A stretch of DNA of 64,000 bases from assembly GCF_005239225.2 (NCBI RefSeq), contig NC_133289.1, forward strand, positions 5,463,501 to 5,527,500. Reading direction: 5' to 3'. Each line of letters begins with the position of its first letter. Position 1 is the stretch's first letter. Below the pieces are notes generated by a model. It did no database searches, was not told the origin of the DNA, and saw only the letters and a list, made by a program, of their open reading frames with translations. Origin of the DNA: Populus alba. Taxonomy: Eukaryota; Streptophyta; Magnoliopsida; Malpighiales; Salicaceae. Positions 1 to 11,792 of the stretch are shown here, piece by piece. The translations under genes were made by a program, and so were the position numbers.

Positions 1-1407
1 CCCATAATATCTGGAAAAGTCTCTTCTTTTTTCCATTTCACCTTTATGACTCATCTACAAAAAAAGCACATGGACTAAGCTCAATACAAATTACATCAAC
101 TGAGCTCAATACGAATTACATCGACTCAAAACAATACGTTCTTTAATGCACGGGCACTGTATTATTCCTGTGACATGCCATCCTTCTTGATTGTTCTTAC
201 ATGAAGTTGGAATAAGAATGTGGTAGTTGGGGGTTATGGATCCATAGTAGAGATGTAAGCTGCTGGTCATGAAAAATATTGGAATATACACAAGGCGGGG
301 TTTGAAGAGTGGGAAAATTGGTTTTCCAAGCATTACGATATTGATGCTGCTTCCATTGCTTTGCAAAGTCTTAAGTTCCGATTTTATTTTTTATTTGGGT
401 GCATTGTGTCAGTAGATGACTTGATTTTGGGAATTATTATGATAGATCTTTTCCTGACATAGTTAAGAGGGAAACACAGCAACAGATCAGCAAACATAAG
501 CCGACATTAGTGAGAGAGAATTTAGAACTAGGTATTTTATGATAGAACATCTTCCCTGACGTAGTTAAGAGGGAAACACAGCAACAGATCAGCAGACATA
601 AGCCGACATTAGTGAGAGAGAATTTAGAACTAGGTATTTTATCATAGTGGTTAAGAAAAACCTCTAGTTTCTGAAATTCATATGATGGCAGTGATTTTGT
701 CTTACGGCTTATTTATACTAGACTAAGATCTCTAACCCCAGCCTTAGATTGAACCCTTAAACAGAACTTCTAATCCTAGCCACCCACCCAAATACTCTTA
801 AGAAAGACATGAATTTCTAGTTAATAAAAAAAGCTCATGACTGGAGCAATTCTGCTGTCTTTTGATTGTAGATCAGAAAATTTAGTCATATCCAGGTGAT
901 TGCTGCTAGTTGAATGAAATCTGAGAATTGTTACATTAAAATACATCAACTTCGCGTCTGTTGGTTGTTAAAGTAGAAGCCCTAAACATAAGCGAGTCTT
1001 ACATTTGAGGGGTTTGACACAGTAGCATCTCAGATTTCATATCTTGATCCTACTCAAGGATCAAAACAAGAACTGAGTGTGCCCTTATGCATGCTTGTAC
1101 TTTTCATTTTCTTCACTTGCTTTAAGAAAGCTAGATTGTAGATCTCCATGTACTTAATGGTGTGTAACTTTTCCTGCCATGTGATTTCAGTGCTTCCTTT
1201 AGGATATTAAATGCCACAGAAGAAAAGCACATGTAATTGCTAACTACTTGATTTAGTGTTTCTATTAAGAAATTGAAGATGATAATGACTTTCTTGGGAT
1301 GATTTAAACTGTGTTTTGTGGATTTTTTTCCTGTGTTGATCAATATATAAAATTTGTTCTTTTTTTTGGATGTGAGATTAATTCTTTTCCCCACTTCTGT
1401 ATGGCAG
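1..1407. other. Region upstream of the first recognised TBC exon; no assignable gene
   Basis: No exon could be matched to a known family here. The RabGAP gene that follows needs N-terminal exons that I cannot find in this stretch, so they probably lie before position 1. An open plus-strand stretch of roughly 110 bases around 253-365 reads like coding sequence (it contains WENWFSKHYD) but matches nothing I recognise. A ~100 bp tandem duplication sits at 441-642. The rest is AT-rich and closed in all frames. Confidence 0.5.
441..642. repeat. Tandem duplication, two ~101 bp units
   Basis: Units at 441-540 and 541-642 are nearly identical from GTTAAGAGGGAAACACAGC onward. They differ by a few substitutions and a two-base indel near the start. 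Both read open on the plus strand with the same peptide, including KRETQQQIS, and each ends at a stop just after the unit. Whether this is a duplicated exon or non-coding DNA cannot be decided by eye. Confidence 0.85.
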
Positions 1408-4400
1408 TTCGATAAAATGACACTCGTATGGGGAAAACCACGACAGCCACCATTGGGGTCAGAAGAGGTCAGGCTTTTTTTCCTGTAGATAAATTCTCTA
1501 TCATTTTTAATGATAAATCTGTCAATATGAATGTCTGTCAAGTTACTGCCCACAAATTCATTTGAAATAATTTCATTTCCAGCACTCTTAATGTTTTTTC
1601 TGCTGTAGCTTTTTATTTTGGTCTCAGACACTTCCTTGCATTGACCCAAATGCTCCTTTATTTTTGGCATTTTACATGAATGGGTTCTATTTTGATTCTG
1701 TGCCCATGTTCAACTTTCCTCTGTATCAATTTTAAAAGTAGATGGTGTGTGCGTTAGGGGTGAGCAAAAAAACCGATTAAACCTAGATAATCAGAAAAAA
1801 CCGAACCATGAAAAAAAACCGATTAAACCAATAAAAAAACAATTCGGTTCAGTCCGGTTTCGGTTTTAAAAAGCTGAAACTGAATAAACTGAACCAAACT
1901 AGTTCAAATAGAAATAAAAAAACCGGTGGTACTATAAATAGCTTTCCATACCCATCTACCTTTTAGTTTCTTCTTCTAACCTAGCAAACCCAGCCCCCCC
2001 CCACTTCCTCCTTGTTTCTTTAAATCAGACTGACATATGCAGCCACTCATTATTAGATGCATGAGTTCTGGGAGATTCATCTCAACATGCTTCTAGATTA
2101 GTACTGCACTATCCTTAACTGGTCCTGTGATACAGCAACTTCTACTAAGTTAATGCTGTCATACCAATATTGAGACTTATCTGATTGCTCAATGCAACTA
2201 GTAACTTTGCTTTTGATTTCTGTAGATCTATTATATATTCATTTTCCAGATTTATTTATGAGGTTGCTGGTTTGCTACAACATGTTGCGACTACTATCAT
2301 GGATGTTGTGAGAACATCAACTTAGTAGAAACTGTTTTTTTCTAGTTTTTCCCTTCAATTAACTGAACCGAAACTGGTTGGTTTGAACCGGTTTCAGTTT
2401 TGAATTTATTTTTTTTAAAAAATTGGTTTGGTTATTTTTTAAGGTGAAAACCGGCCCGAACTGAAAATGCTCACCCCTAGTGTGCATAATATGTTATACA
2501 CATCATGACTCATTATGTGTTTTTAGAATTTGCTTTTTCTTAAATCGAAACTATAATCATGATTATCTTCTGGGTAAAAGTTTGATTGATAAAGAGTTGG
2601 CTCATGATTTAATTGCTGCTGATGTTTTTCTTTGATTTAACACTAGGGTATGCAATGGTCCTTAAACTGGATGTGTTTTCCCATCATAGTCAATTTAATT
2701 TGAAGTATCATCTGTAAACCTTGTAGTATGAGCCATGTTACAATGATAGTCCTTGGATGGCTGTGGTTTTTTTAACTCTGATTTGACATTTATTGCTATT
2801 ACTCAATGTTATTGTTTTAAGTTCATATGCCAAACGCCCAAACCCTTGTGAGTTCAAGGGTTACAGATCCACCCTGAGGAACCATTTATTGTTGTCATAA
2901 ATCAATTTAAATTTGTTCATTTCATATGCTGAAGCATTGAAGACGGATTTTGCAGTCCTTTGGCCCTTAATTCTGATTTTTTACTCAAGACTTGAATGTA
3001 CATGCCACAACTGTTCTTGTTGTTTTCAATTTTTTGTTGTATTTTCAGTGGGCTACTTTCTTGGATTCTGAAGGGCGAGTCATGGATTCAAAAGCCTTAA
3101 AAAAGAGAATATTCTATGGTGGAGTTGAGCACACAACACGCAGAGAGGTTTGTTGTTTACTATCATTAAACAACTGTTTTATGAGACATTCTTTGGTTTA
3201 ATATGTTATTCTTCCTAGGATTAACAATGATGAATATAGGTCTGGCCATTTTTGCTGGGATATCATGCTTATGATTCAACATATGCGGAGAGGGAATACC
3301 TCAAGTCTTCCAAAAAGTCAGAGTATGAGACAGTAAGACAACAATGGCAGGTTTGTTGAAATTCTCAGTTTTCCACACATCACTGTGTGCTTATGTTTCT
3401 GCCTGATATGTTTCATGGAGGTTTCCCCCCCCTTCCTTGTTGAAGATTGGGTTTTAGACACCCTTTCATGTTGATGATTGAATTTGTGTTTTTTTCCTCT
3501 TTGCACGGGCATTTATTTCTACTTTCAACTGTTTCATGAAACATGCTATTTTGTTGCCTGCATTTCACTTGGTTTGGCTTATATGATTGCTATTAGGTTC
3601 AATGATTGTTAATGCATTGTTGTGGAAAGGAAAAGGTGATTTGCCTTCATATTGTCTGACTTTCTCACTATAATAACCAACTGAACAAAATGCACAACAA
3701 GAAGAGCAGCTTTTGAGGCTTCTTTTGTCAATCATATGTGATCCCTTGGCGGATTAAGTGCACCATACACTCAAATGAACTGAGTATTTGTTTGGTTCAA
3801 CCATGCTTTAGGGGGGGGAAAGCTTCTAGCTCATCCTTCCGTCTCTCATAATCAGCTAAAAACAGTGCTTTGCTTTCAAGCACATGGGGCCAAAGAGACC
3901 TTGAGACTCAGTCTCAAACTATTCAGAGTTAGATGCATGGATTTTAATTTTTTATCCGGCTCTGTGTTAGGCTAAATCTTTGATTTTTACACCCAGGGAG
4001 ATGAAATTTCATTGTTTGTCTGTTTTTCAGCCTAATTGCTTGTACGTTCACTCGAAATTAGTTTTGCTTGTTAGGCCAAAGTGCAAAACTACTTTCTAAT
4101 CTGATTGTTGATTTTTTTCCCCACATAAAATACAATATTTTATTTAGGAAAAGATGACATTACATTTTTAAGGTTAGGTTAAACCGTAAGTACGATAACT
4201 ATGTTTTGGTCTCCCTGTCAGGACAGCAGGTGCTTTCAATCATCTTTAACAGTTGTCATTGCTATTCTTCTAATCTTCTTTGAAGAAGTTTCCTTTGAGG
4301 CTTAATACATGCCTTTTTTCGCTCCTGCAGAGTATCTCTACTGAACAAGCAAAGAGATTTACAAAATTTAGGGAAAGGAAGGGCCTTATAGACAAAGATG

Positions 4401-6883
4401 TGGTATGCATGAAGCTACTGTTACTGTTTTCAAGTTTTAAATTATTTATTTTATGACATCAAATTAAAATATATTTAAGTTAATTCTAATAGCTGTTTTG
4501 TTGTGTGTTCAAGGTGAGGACTGATAGAGCACTGTCTTTCTATGATGGGGATGATAATCCAAATGTGAATATCTTACGTGATATTCTGTTGACGTACTCC
4601 TTCTATAACTTTGATCTTGGTTACTGTCAGGTAGTAACTTCATTTCTGCAGTTTTTTTGTTGAAGGAGATGCTTTTTGTTATCCTTTCTGACAATCATGG
4701 AGTCTTTTTTTTTTTTTTCTCCTGTTTGGTGCCTATTTCTATATTTTGCATTAATGTAACTTTGGAAGTACTATAATGCATGTCAGTAATTGCATTTAGG
4801 GAGGTGTTGCTTTGTTTGTAATTAGCAACCTTTAGTGCTTAGCAGCTGCTTGATCTTGTTAGTCCTTTCCACCTATACTTTTGTTTCTACTCTTGTTTTT
4901 ATTGTACTTCCATTTCTATTCTTTTTCATGCACTTTATGTTATTCCTTGTTACTTGCTCTCATCCTGGTATGTGGACTGTAAATAAACAACATGGTTTCA
5001 ATGAGGATAAGTTTAGTAATTCTTAGTTGCAGTTTATCTTAGTGTTGTCTCATATGCTCTAATCCAGGTTCAGAAAACAGCTAAGAGTGGGTTAAAAATT
5101 GCCTTTTCCTATTGGGAAATAAAATGTCAAGTGAATACATTCAAGGCCCCTTTTCCATCCTATTTGGGAAATGGTATAGTGGGGATGCTGAATATTCATG
5201 TCTCTGCCCTTTTTTTCTCAGGGAATGAGCGATTTACTATCCCCAATTTTGTTTGTGATGGAGGATGAATCAGAATCGTTTTGGTGTTTTGTGGCACTGA
5301 TGGAACGTCTTGGACCCAATTTTAATCGTGATCAAAATGGCATGCACTCTCAGCTTTTTGCATTATCCAAGGTCTCTCTCTCCATCCCCCCTACAAGCCT
5401 ATCTATTTTCTTTTCTTTTCTTTTTTCTCAGAAATTTAAATATATTTTGACAATTCATCTATTGAACAATATCCCATCTTAAATTTAGAGTCTGTTTGCT
5501 TCTTTAGTGAAATTCAAAGGCCTTTTGGCATAATTAATTCTGATGATCTTCTGTCTTGTGTCACTGTATAATTTACAATATCAAATTGTGAATGGTAGAC
5601 AATCAATTTTTTGGGATGTTATAGCTTTGGATGAAGGTTAGGTGTTGGCTGGCTTTTCAGTAAATTGTTTTGTTAGGCTGCAGTTACAAACTGAACTAAC
5701 TTTTACTATTCTAACTGCAGCTGGTGGAGTTGCTTGATTGCCCATTACATAACTATTTCAAGCAGAATGACTGCTTAAATTACTTCTTCTGTTTCCGCTG
5801 GGTTCTAATACAATTTAAAAGGTCAGATTAGTGGATTATTTGTTCCTCTTTTTTCTGCGCTTAGGATGGATGGATGTCTTTTTAATGAAGCTGCTGACAT
5901 ACCCTTTCACTGCCTTTTTTTTCCTTTGCAATTACAAACATAGTATAGTGGATATAATTTTTTTTCTCTCATATAAAAGTTAATATATAAGATGCTCAAC
6001 ACTGATGATTTTCAGCGAGTTCAGTTTAGCTTCAATTTAAAACAATTATAGTAGCAAGTCTAATGTTGTTTCACCTAGAAGAAGATACTTGCATGCATTC
6101 TATAATCATTGTCTCAAAAAACTCGGATGCTTGCTGGGTTTAGTGATGAAAGGTACATAATTTACTAGTTTGCAATACTTCTTGAGTGTATTGGCTTTGA
6201 AAAAATTCCAGAAGGGAATATTTACAATAAAGTACAGCATCTGGGACCTCTCCTTGATTGAGAAGATGGATACAGAATACTATGCTGGACAAGGCAGATG
6301 CATTCCTTTTTTGTGACTAATAGAAAACCAGATTTGGGATGAGATATGTATGGAGAAAATCATTCTCAAACATCACTATGGTGCAAGTCCAAAAAAAAGA
6401 AAACAAATCACGATGGTGCAATTTACTACATTCAGTGATGTTTTTGTATCCTGAGTATCCGAATGCTATCACTATGCTCCTATATTGCTAGAAATAAAAG
6501 GAAATATGGTGTTATTGCTTTATTTTCTCACTATGATTTACCAAATTTTCAGGGAATTTGAATACAAGAAAACAATGCGATTGTGGGAAGTGTTGTGGAC
6601 CCATTATTTGTCTGAGCATCTGCAACTGTATGTATGTGTTGCAATCTTGAAGCGATACCGCAACAAAATAATGGGGGAGCGCATGGACTTTGACACGCTC
6701 TTGAAATTTATCAATGAGCTGAGTGGCCATATTGACCTTGACGCAATTCTTAGAGATGCAGAGGCTCTGTGCATATGTGCTGGTGAGAATGGTGCTGCTC
6801 GCATCCCACCAGGAACTCCACCTTCATTGCCTACTGAGAATGAGAATGCTTTATTATATGCTCAAGATGATGAAGTACTGTAA
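1408..6883 (+). CDS. TBC-domain Rab GTPase-activating protein (GYP7/TBC1D15-like), C-terminal part
   Basis: TBC proteins accelerate GTP hydrolysis by Rab GTPases and so control membrane trafficking. Eight exons join in phase: 1408-1467, 3049-3147, 3240-3350, 4331-4402, 4514-4630, 5222-5371, 5721-5821 and 6553-6883. They give 346 residues ending in DDEVL. Visible family marks are VWGKPRQPPLG before the domain, the arginine-finger motif VRTDR (Arg codon 4526-4528) and the glutamine-finger motif YCQGM, split by the intron after 4630. YFFCFRWVLIQFKREFEY and LWTHYLSEH follow. This matches the plant GYP7-like group (At5g52580 type). The N-terminal part, usually several hundred residues, is not seen and probably lies outside the window. 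The 1468-3048 intron carries a MITE. All splice sites are GT-AG and no lesion was found. Confidence 0.93.
1755..2479. mobile_element. hAT-type MITE in an intron of the TBC gene
   Basis: The 725 bp element has 12 bp perfect terminal inverted repeats, TAGGGGTGAGCA at the left and its complement at the right. It is flanked by an 8 bp target duplication with one mismatch, GTGTGCGT (1747-1754) and GTGTGCAT (2480-2487). An 8 bp duplication with this kind of terminus is characteristic of hAT transposons. The ends are rich in AACCGGTT-like and TTCGGTT tracts that pair with each other. There is no transposase frame, so it is non-autonomous. Confidence 0.9.
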
Positions 6884-6969
6884 TACAGTTCTTCTCATTG
6901 GTACGATATAATCGGCTATATATTTTGTTTTCTTCATGAAATAGCTGTGTATAATTGCTGTTTTTTCGA

Positions 6970-6975
6970 AATAAA
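6970..6975 (+). terminator. Candidate polyadenylation signal of the TBC gene
   Basis: A canonical AATAAA lies 87 bases after the stop codon, in a T-rich context usual for plant 3' ends. Assignment is by position only. Confidence 0.45.
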
Positions 6976-6983
6976 ATGTTAAT

Positions 6984-7956
6984 AATCAAGCAATCAACTC
7001 CATTTGCTGCCCTCTTTTAAATGACATTATCATGTGTATTGTTGCGTGAGAGGATATAACTTAGCTGGACTGACAGTCGCCTCTTGTTCCTTTATTATTT
7101 ATCAATCACATTTCCCTCAGAGAGGGAGATGTTTGTGGGTTTCCATCTTCCTGTTCAGTCTCTCCTGTGATCTACTAATTTCTAGCTTCTCGTGGTAGAA
7201 AGAGACATTTTCGGAGGGATGTGTGAACATCCGCGTACCAATCAGCTGATTGTGATGGTTTTCTTTTCTTTTTCAAACAAAAGATAGCGCTTTTTTTATT
7301 AAAAAAAAAAAAATTATAAAAAAACCACTTTATTTTAGACTGTATTATTCAACCTGCAACCTCTTCAATCTCAATAACATCTACCAGGCTCCATGTGAAA
7401 TAAATACAGATTGTTTATAAAGTATTCCTTTCCGACCGTAGCATAGTAAAAAAATATCTTTTGGGTAGAATAGCACGATACAAAAAAATTTATTTAGCGA
7501 TTTACGTCATAAATAATGTTGTGACTTTATGAAGAGATATTTTCACAGGCGGGGTTTTTAGCAATTAACTATCCGCTTAAAAAAAACTACAATACCACAA
7601 TTCATATAATTTAAATAATCATTTTTCTAATTTCAAAACACAATTCATATAAGCAAAACATAATGTCTTTAATTCTAATTAATAAAATTATACATATGAT
7701 TAACATAACATTTTATTAAAATTAAACTCACTATGTATATATTCATAATTCTTATAACATATAATGTAACTATATCTAATAATCATCCTAACTCGTGGAC
7801 AGGTTTGGAGCACTCGTGGATAGGTGTACAACATTATCCCAACTCATCTAACTCGAGGACAAGTATGTAGCATCTGTGTAAGGGTAAGGAGAACCAATAT
7901 CACCCCATCTCATTAACAGACTTAGGATGCTTGTGGAAGGACCACCACTACTCTAA
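6984..7956. other. AT-rich spacer
   Basis: No gene, RNA or well-bounded repeat recognised. The second half runs into the 3' flank of the PMD remnant that follows on the minus strand; short homologous phrases (AACTCGTGGACAGG and variants) recur at 7790-8050. Confidence 0.5.
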
Positions 7957-9720
7957 CTAGTCCAACTCAAGGACAAAATCTATGTAGGTGTCAACACCAA
8001 TATCACCCTGGCTAGTAGACAGGTCTGAGATGCTCGTGGATGGACCAACATTTCTAATATTCTCACGATAAACAATCTCATCTTCCGCTAATATTGCTTC
8101 AAGATGCTTAACATCTTTAACCTCTTGAAGTCCACCACAACATAAATCTAGTGTAATGTTGGCCACAATACATCTTATTTTATCGACACCTTCACAAATA
8201 GTCATTACTTCATTTTGAGCCTCTCGTACTAAGAAATCAATCTAAATACATACATTAAAAAGTAATTAGTAGTCATAGTCTATAATAACATAAATAATAT
8301 TTAATAAATGTTGTATGTAAAAAATAATATTGCATCAATTTTGTCTTGGACATTGGGGCGTGTAATGCTTCAGATTATATGGACATCTCAAGAAACCCAA
8401 CCAAGTAGGTGTAATAAAAAGATGTTTAATGGTTAAATATTATATCATTTAGGTATGTATATCAATCATTGGATATTGCTCCTAAAAACACGATATCTCC
8501 TAGTATCTCAAAGATGTAAATAAGATGCATAAATTATTAATCAATTCCCTATGTCCTTATCCTAATAATTAATAGTATGCGGCTTGTCACCAATATCAAC
8601 ATAATTTGGTATGTGATGGGATAGACCAAACTATCACATTATCCAATTTGTTCAATGCATCTCAATAATGTTGAAGTAGTGCAACAAGACCTGTGCCAAC
8701 CAAAGATCAGATCCCTCATGGCATATAGGCACAATTAAAAGTATCAAGTTCTCTGTAGAATGCATCCATATAACCTATCATAATATATAAAAGACTTATA
8801 TTAGATAACAAGTCGAAACAAAAAAATGATGTCCAAATAACCAAAAATACAATAAATTTGTAATTTATACCTAATGTGATTGTTATGCTTCTAACTCATC
8901 CTGATAACTCATAAACATGAGTGAGATTTATTATGAAATATCTAGCCCCACATCATTTGACATGATAAGCTATAAAGTTAGCATGTTTTTTACATTCAAT
9001 TTTTATAAATAATGTGTTGATTAAAATCAATTTATTTTATTATTACTTAGAACCAATGGATAATGGTCTTTGAGTGATAGTTTCCAACATATTATTATCC
9101 CAACTTTTTGGATATCCGATATGAATATGGTCTCACAACCAGAGCTTTATTAATTGACATTAACAGTTCTAAGCTAGTATTTAAAATGCAATTAATTTTA
9201 ACAATCAAAGGATTTAAAATAATTATAACTGGAGAAATAGTAGATACTCAACAATTTATCCTTTTTTTTCTTTAGATATGATTTACATAGTTATGGATAG
9301 AGGTATGCAAGCATGACCCTCCGAGTTATAATTAGGAATTGCCTAGAAGTCTTAAAGCGGTGTCAAATAGAATAATGAAACTGCATTGCCGGCAGTTCTC
9401 GTGAAAATAAAACCTCTAAACATATGTAATATGTAGTCCCAAACATACTTAACCAATTGGTCCTATGTCACATCTGCTAAAAGGTTTTGAAATTTATATC
9501 CAACCATGTCAATTTGATATAGTGAAGAAATTATATTCATCTTCTATTTCAAGCATATTCCAGTCAAGTCAATCATATAATATTTTAGATTGCTCGTTAA
9601 AAGACATCTAATGTACCAGTTAGAAACTCATGACTACCTCCATTATAAGTGATATCATTGTTAGTAGTGATGATGATACCACCATGAAAGCATAATATTC
9701 CAAAATTACTAGATATTTTG
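7957..9720 (-). pseudogene. Degenerate plant mobile domain (PMD, aminotransferase-like) gene
   Basis: On the minus strand this stretch contains broken but recognisable pieces of the plant mobile domain family (MAIN-like), which occurs in transposons and in domesticated plant genes. Around 9460-9290 it reads YVWDYILHMFRGFIF, then TAGNAVSLFYL, then AIPNYN. Around 8720-8570 it reads LHYFNIIEMH, then FGLSHHIPNYVDIGD. These fit the family pattern in order. Stops interrupt both pieces (TGA and TAG before FGLSHH). A last exon, 8252-7957, is still open after a clear TATTTAG acceptor and ends FVLELD. Frameshifts and AT-rich insertions separate the blocks. Family assignment is from remembered consensus, so a profile search should confirm it. 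Confidence 0.6.
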
Positions 9721-10440
9721 TTAAACAACACAATAAAAACACAAGTCTAATTTATTAATATCATGAGGTTAATTAAGGTACATAATTTATCAACAAAACC
9801 TAAATTCATCAAATTAATCAATGAACACCTAAATTCATCAAACTTCACTATCATAATGAAATTATCAAACCAACTCATGTATTTCATAGCTAATTATCTT
9901 ATTTTACACCAAATTCAGTATAATCCTTAATTTAACCTAGATAAACCCTAACTTTAACCTTAATTCACAATCAACAACAATCTAAAATCATTGTTTATTT
10001 TACAAAATAATATAATTATCAACTCAAATTCTATCTAATTAACCTAATTATAAAAAATCCCTAATCTTGAACCCTAACATTTTTTTAAAAAATCAAACTA
10101 ATACACATTAACATAAATTACATCAAAATGATAGAGAAAACGTGTTGAATATACCTCTAAGGGTAGAATGTGGCGGTGGTGGTGATTTTGGCCTAAAATA
10201 GCTTGACCTGTGGCAGGAGGGGGGTGGTGATCTCGTGCTAATAAGAGATAGGGGTGATCTCATGATGTTTTGGATGTGTTTCATAGTGGAAACAGAGAGG
10301 GAGGTCACTCATAACAAGGAAAGAGGAGGAGCGCTAGATTGTTGGTAGAGAGAAAGGGGGAAATAAGAGGAAGAAAGGGGCTTAGGGTTTTAATTTCATA
10401 TAAAATTACAAATGATATTTGTAAATCATATGTCATTGAT
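9721..10440 (-). other. Probable 5' region of the PMD-bearing element
   Basis: On the minus strand, 10390-10123 resembles a plant transcript start: a C/T-rich leader with AAACCCTAA, then a short open frame with a proline-rich stretch (RSPPPSCHRSS). It then becomes AT-rich and closed before the PMD blocks. The polarity fits a leader for the decayed PMD gene. No terminal inverted repeat or target duplication was found, so the element's ends are unknown. Confidence 0.35.
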
Positions 10441-10986
10441 GTCAATTGTTAAATAAGAGCAAAAATATTATTTGTGACTCACAAGTTGCAAAAGAAACCC
10501 GTGACTTGTTAAACTTTGTTATATCCCAAAATATTTTCTCCACCTATGCTACTAATTTCTTTTTTTACTGTGCTAAAAAAGGAAAATTTGTTTTCCTTAT
10601 TTTTCTCATGTTACTGGAGCTAGGATTTTGATAAACTGATTTTCTGCTGCTTATTTTTCATCCCGCATCTTTCCCAAAAAATCTTTTGCACAAATTTTCT
10701 TTTTTCTTTTTTGAGGTGTTGGAAATTTTTTGAGTTTATATCTCACTCTAACCTTGTAACCTGCCTGCAACTTCATTGCTCTGTTCTGAGGATGTCTTCA
10801 TTTTTGTGAGACTTGCATGTAACTCTGAGGTTTGGTGATGGATTTCTGATTTTGAGTGTCATGCGACTTGATCTTAACTTTAGTGAATTCTTTCTTCTTC
10901 TTTTTTTCATGTGAAACATGGTTTGGATTTTTCTTTTCTTTTCTTTCTTATGGGACTTTAGATATTTATGCGACTTGTGGGAATCA
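10441..10986. other. Unassigned sequence before the MYB/LTR duplication
   Basis: T-rich DNA with no recognised gene. It matters because its right edge (10986/10987) is the point where similarity to the second duplication copy at 15440 begins. Confidence 0.5.
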
Positions 10987-11277
10987 CAGGAACAGTCACC
11001 GGTAAATTGCCTTACATCTGTTTGAAACATAATTATAGGTAATTATAGGTAATTATATATATATTATATATATATATATATTAGAATCCATTGAATAATC
11101 CTCAACAGTGCATGAAATCGCACAGCTTTTCCTGTCCCACGGAGAGATCACATCCATTACTTTTTAATTAGCAGCGATCATCTCAGGTGCGGGGTGCGGG
11201 GTGCGGGGTCATGCTTGGAGTCTGATATCGTAAACTGTGGCATGACCGACTGGGTGACCACCTGTAAATATGTCTCC

Positions 11278-11719
11278 TTACCAGTAGTCACCACCACAGC
11301 CTAATGATTCAAACATATCAAAGGAATCCCAGTAGGTTAGGAAAGGCTCATCTTCAAAGAAAAAGTTAGCATTGTTGTGTAGCAGCATTGGAGACTCTAT
11401 GCAAGAGTTCATGCCCTGCGCATCTTGTTGTATCCATGCATCACTGATCACGGCACTTCTCTCTTCTTTCTCGTGGTTCTTCCCTTCCAATTCTTCAGTG
11501 CTGCCTATTGGACTCGTGTTGCAAGCGGGCTGAGAATTGCTTAGTGAACGGATTCTCTTGCTTCTGCACTGCTTCTTGGTGTGGTTGTCGTTCTGATCAG
11601 GTTTGGAGTCGATGGTTTTTCTTTTTCTTGAAGGGCATCTCTTGTTTAAATGGGTATTCCAGTAGTTTTTCACATCGTTGTCCGTCCGACCAGGAAGTCG
11701 ACCGGCTATAAGTGACCAC
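11278..11719 (-). pseudogene. Orphan exon 3 of the MYB82-like gene
   Basis: This is a second complete copy of MYB exon 3. It starts at the acceptor CTATAG|G (11719), encodes the end of the R3 repeat from [14 protein letters not shown], and runs to GGDYW and a stop. The encoded protein equals that of the copy at 15714-16155; differences are silent. It has no exon 1 or 2 of its own. Reaching it from exon 2 would require splicing across about 5.2 kb, skipping the nearer exon 3, so it is probably not used. Confidence 0.88.
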
Positions 11720-11792
11720 CTATAGGTAACATTGATAAATTTTTAGATAACATCTTCTAATCTGCATTGATGAAGGTTTGCAATGAGGATAA

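Noticed and set aside
1131..1670. 179-codon minus-strand open frame
   Set aside because: It runs antisense across a real TBC exon (1408-1467) and its intron flanks, has biased composition and matches no family.
11508..11711. 67-codon plus-strand frame repeated at 15944-16147
   Set aside because: It is the antisense shadow of MYB exon 3, duplicated with it.
11721..11792. An LTR start at TATAGGTAAC, right at the MYB splice acceptor
   Set aside because: It gives no matching target duplication. The stretch is explained as MYB intron 2, whose acceptor is CTATAG or CTGTAG on the minus strand.
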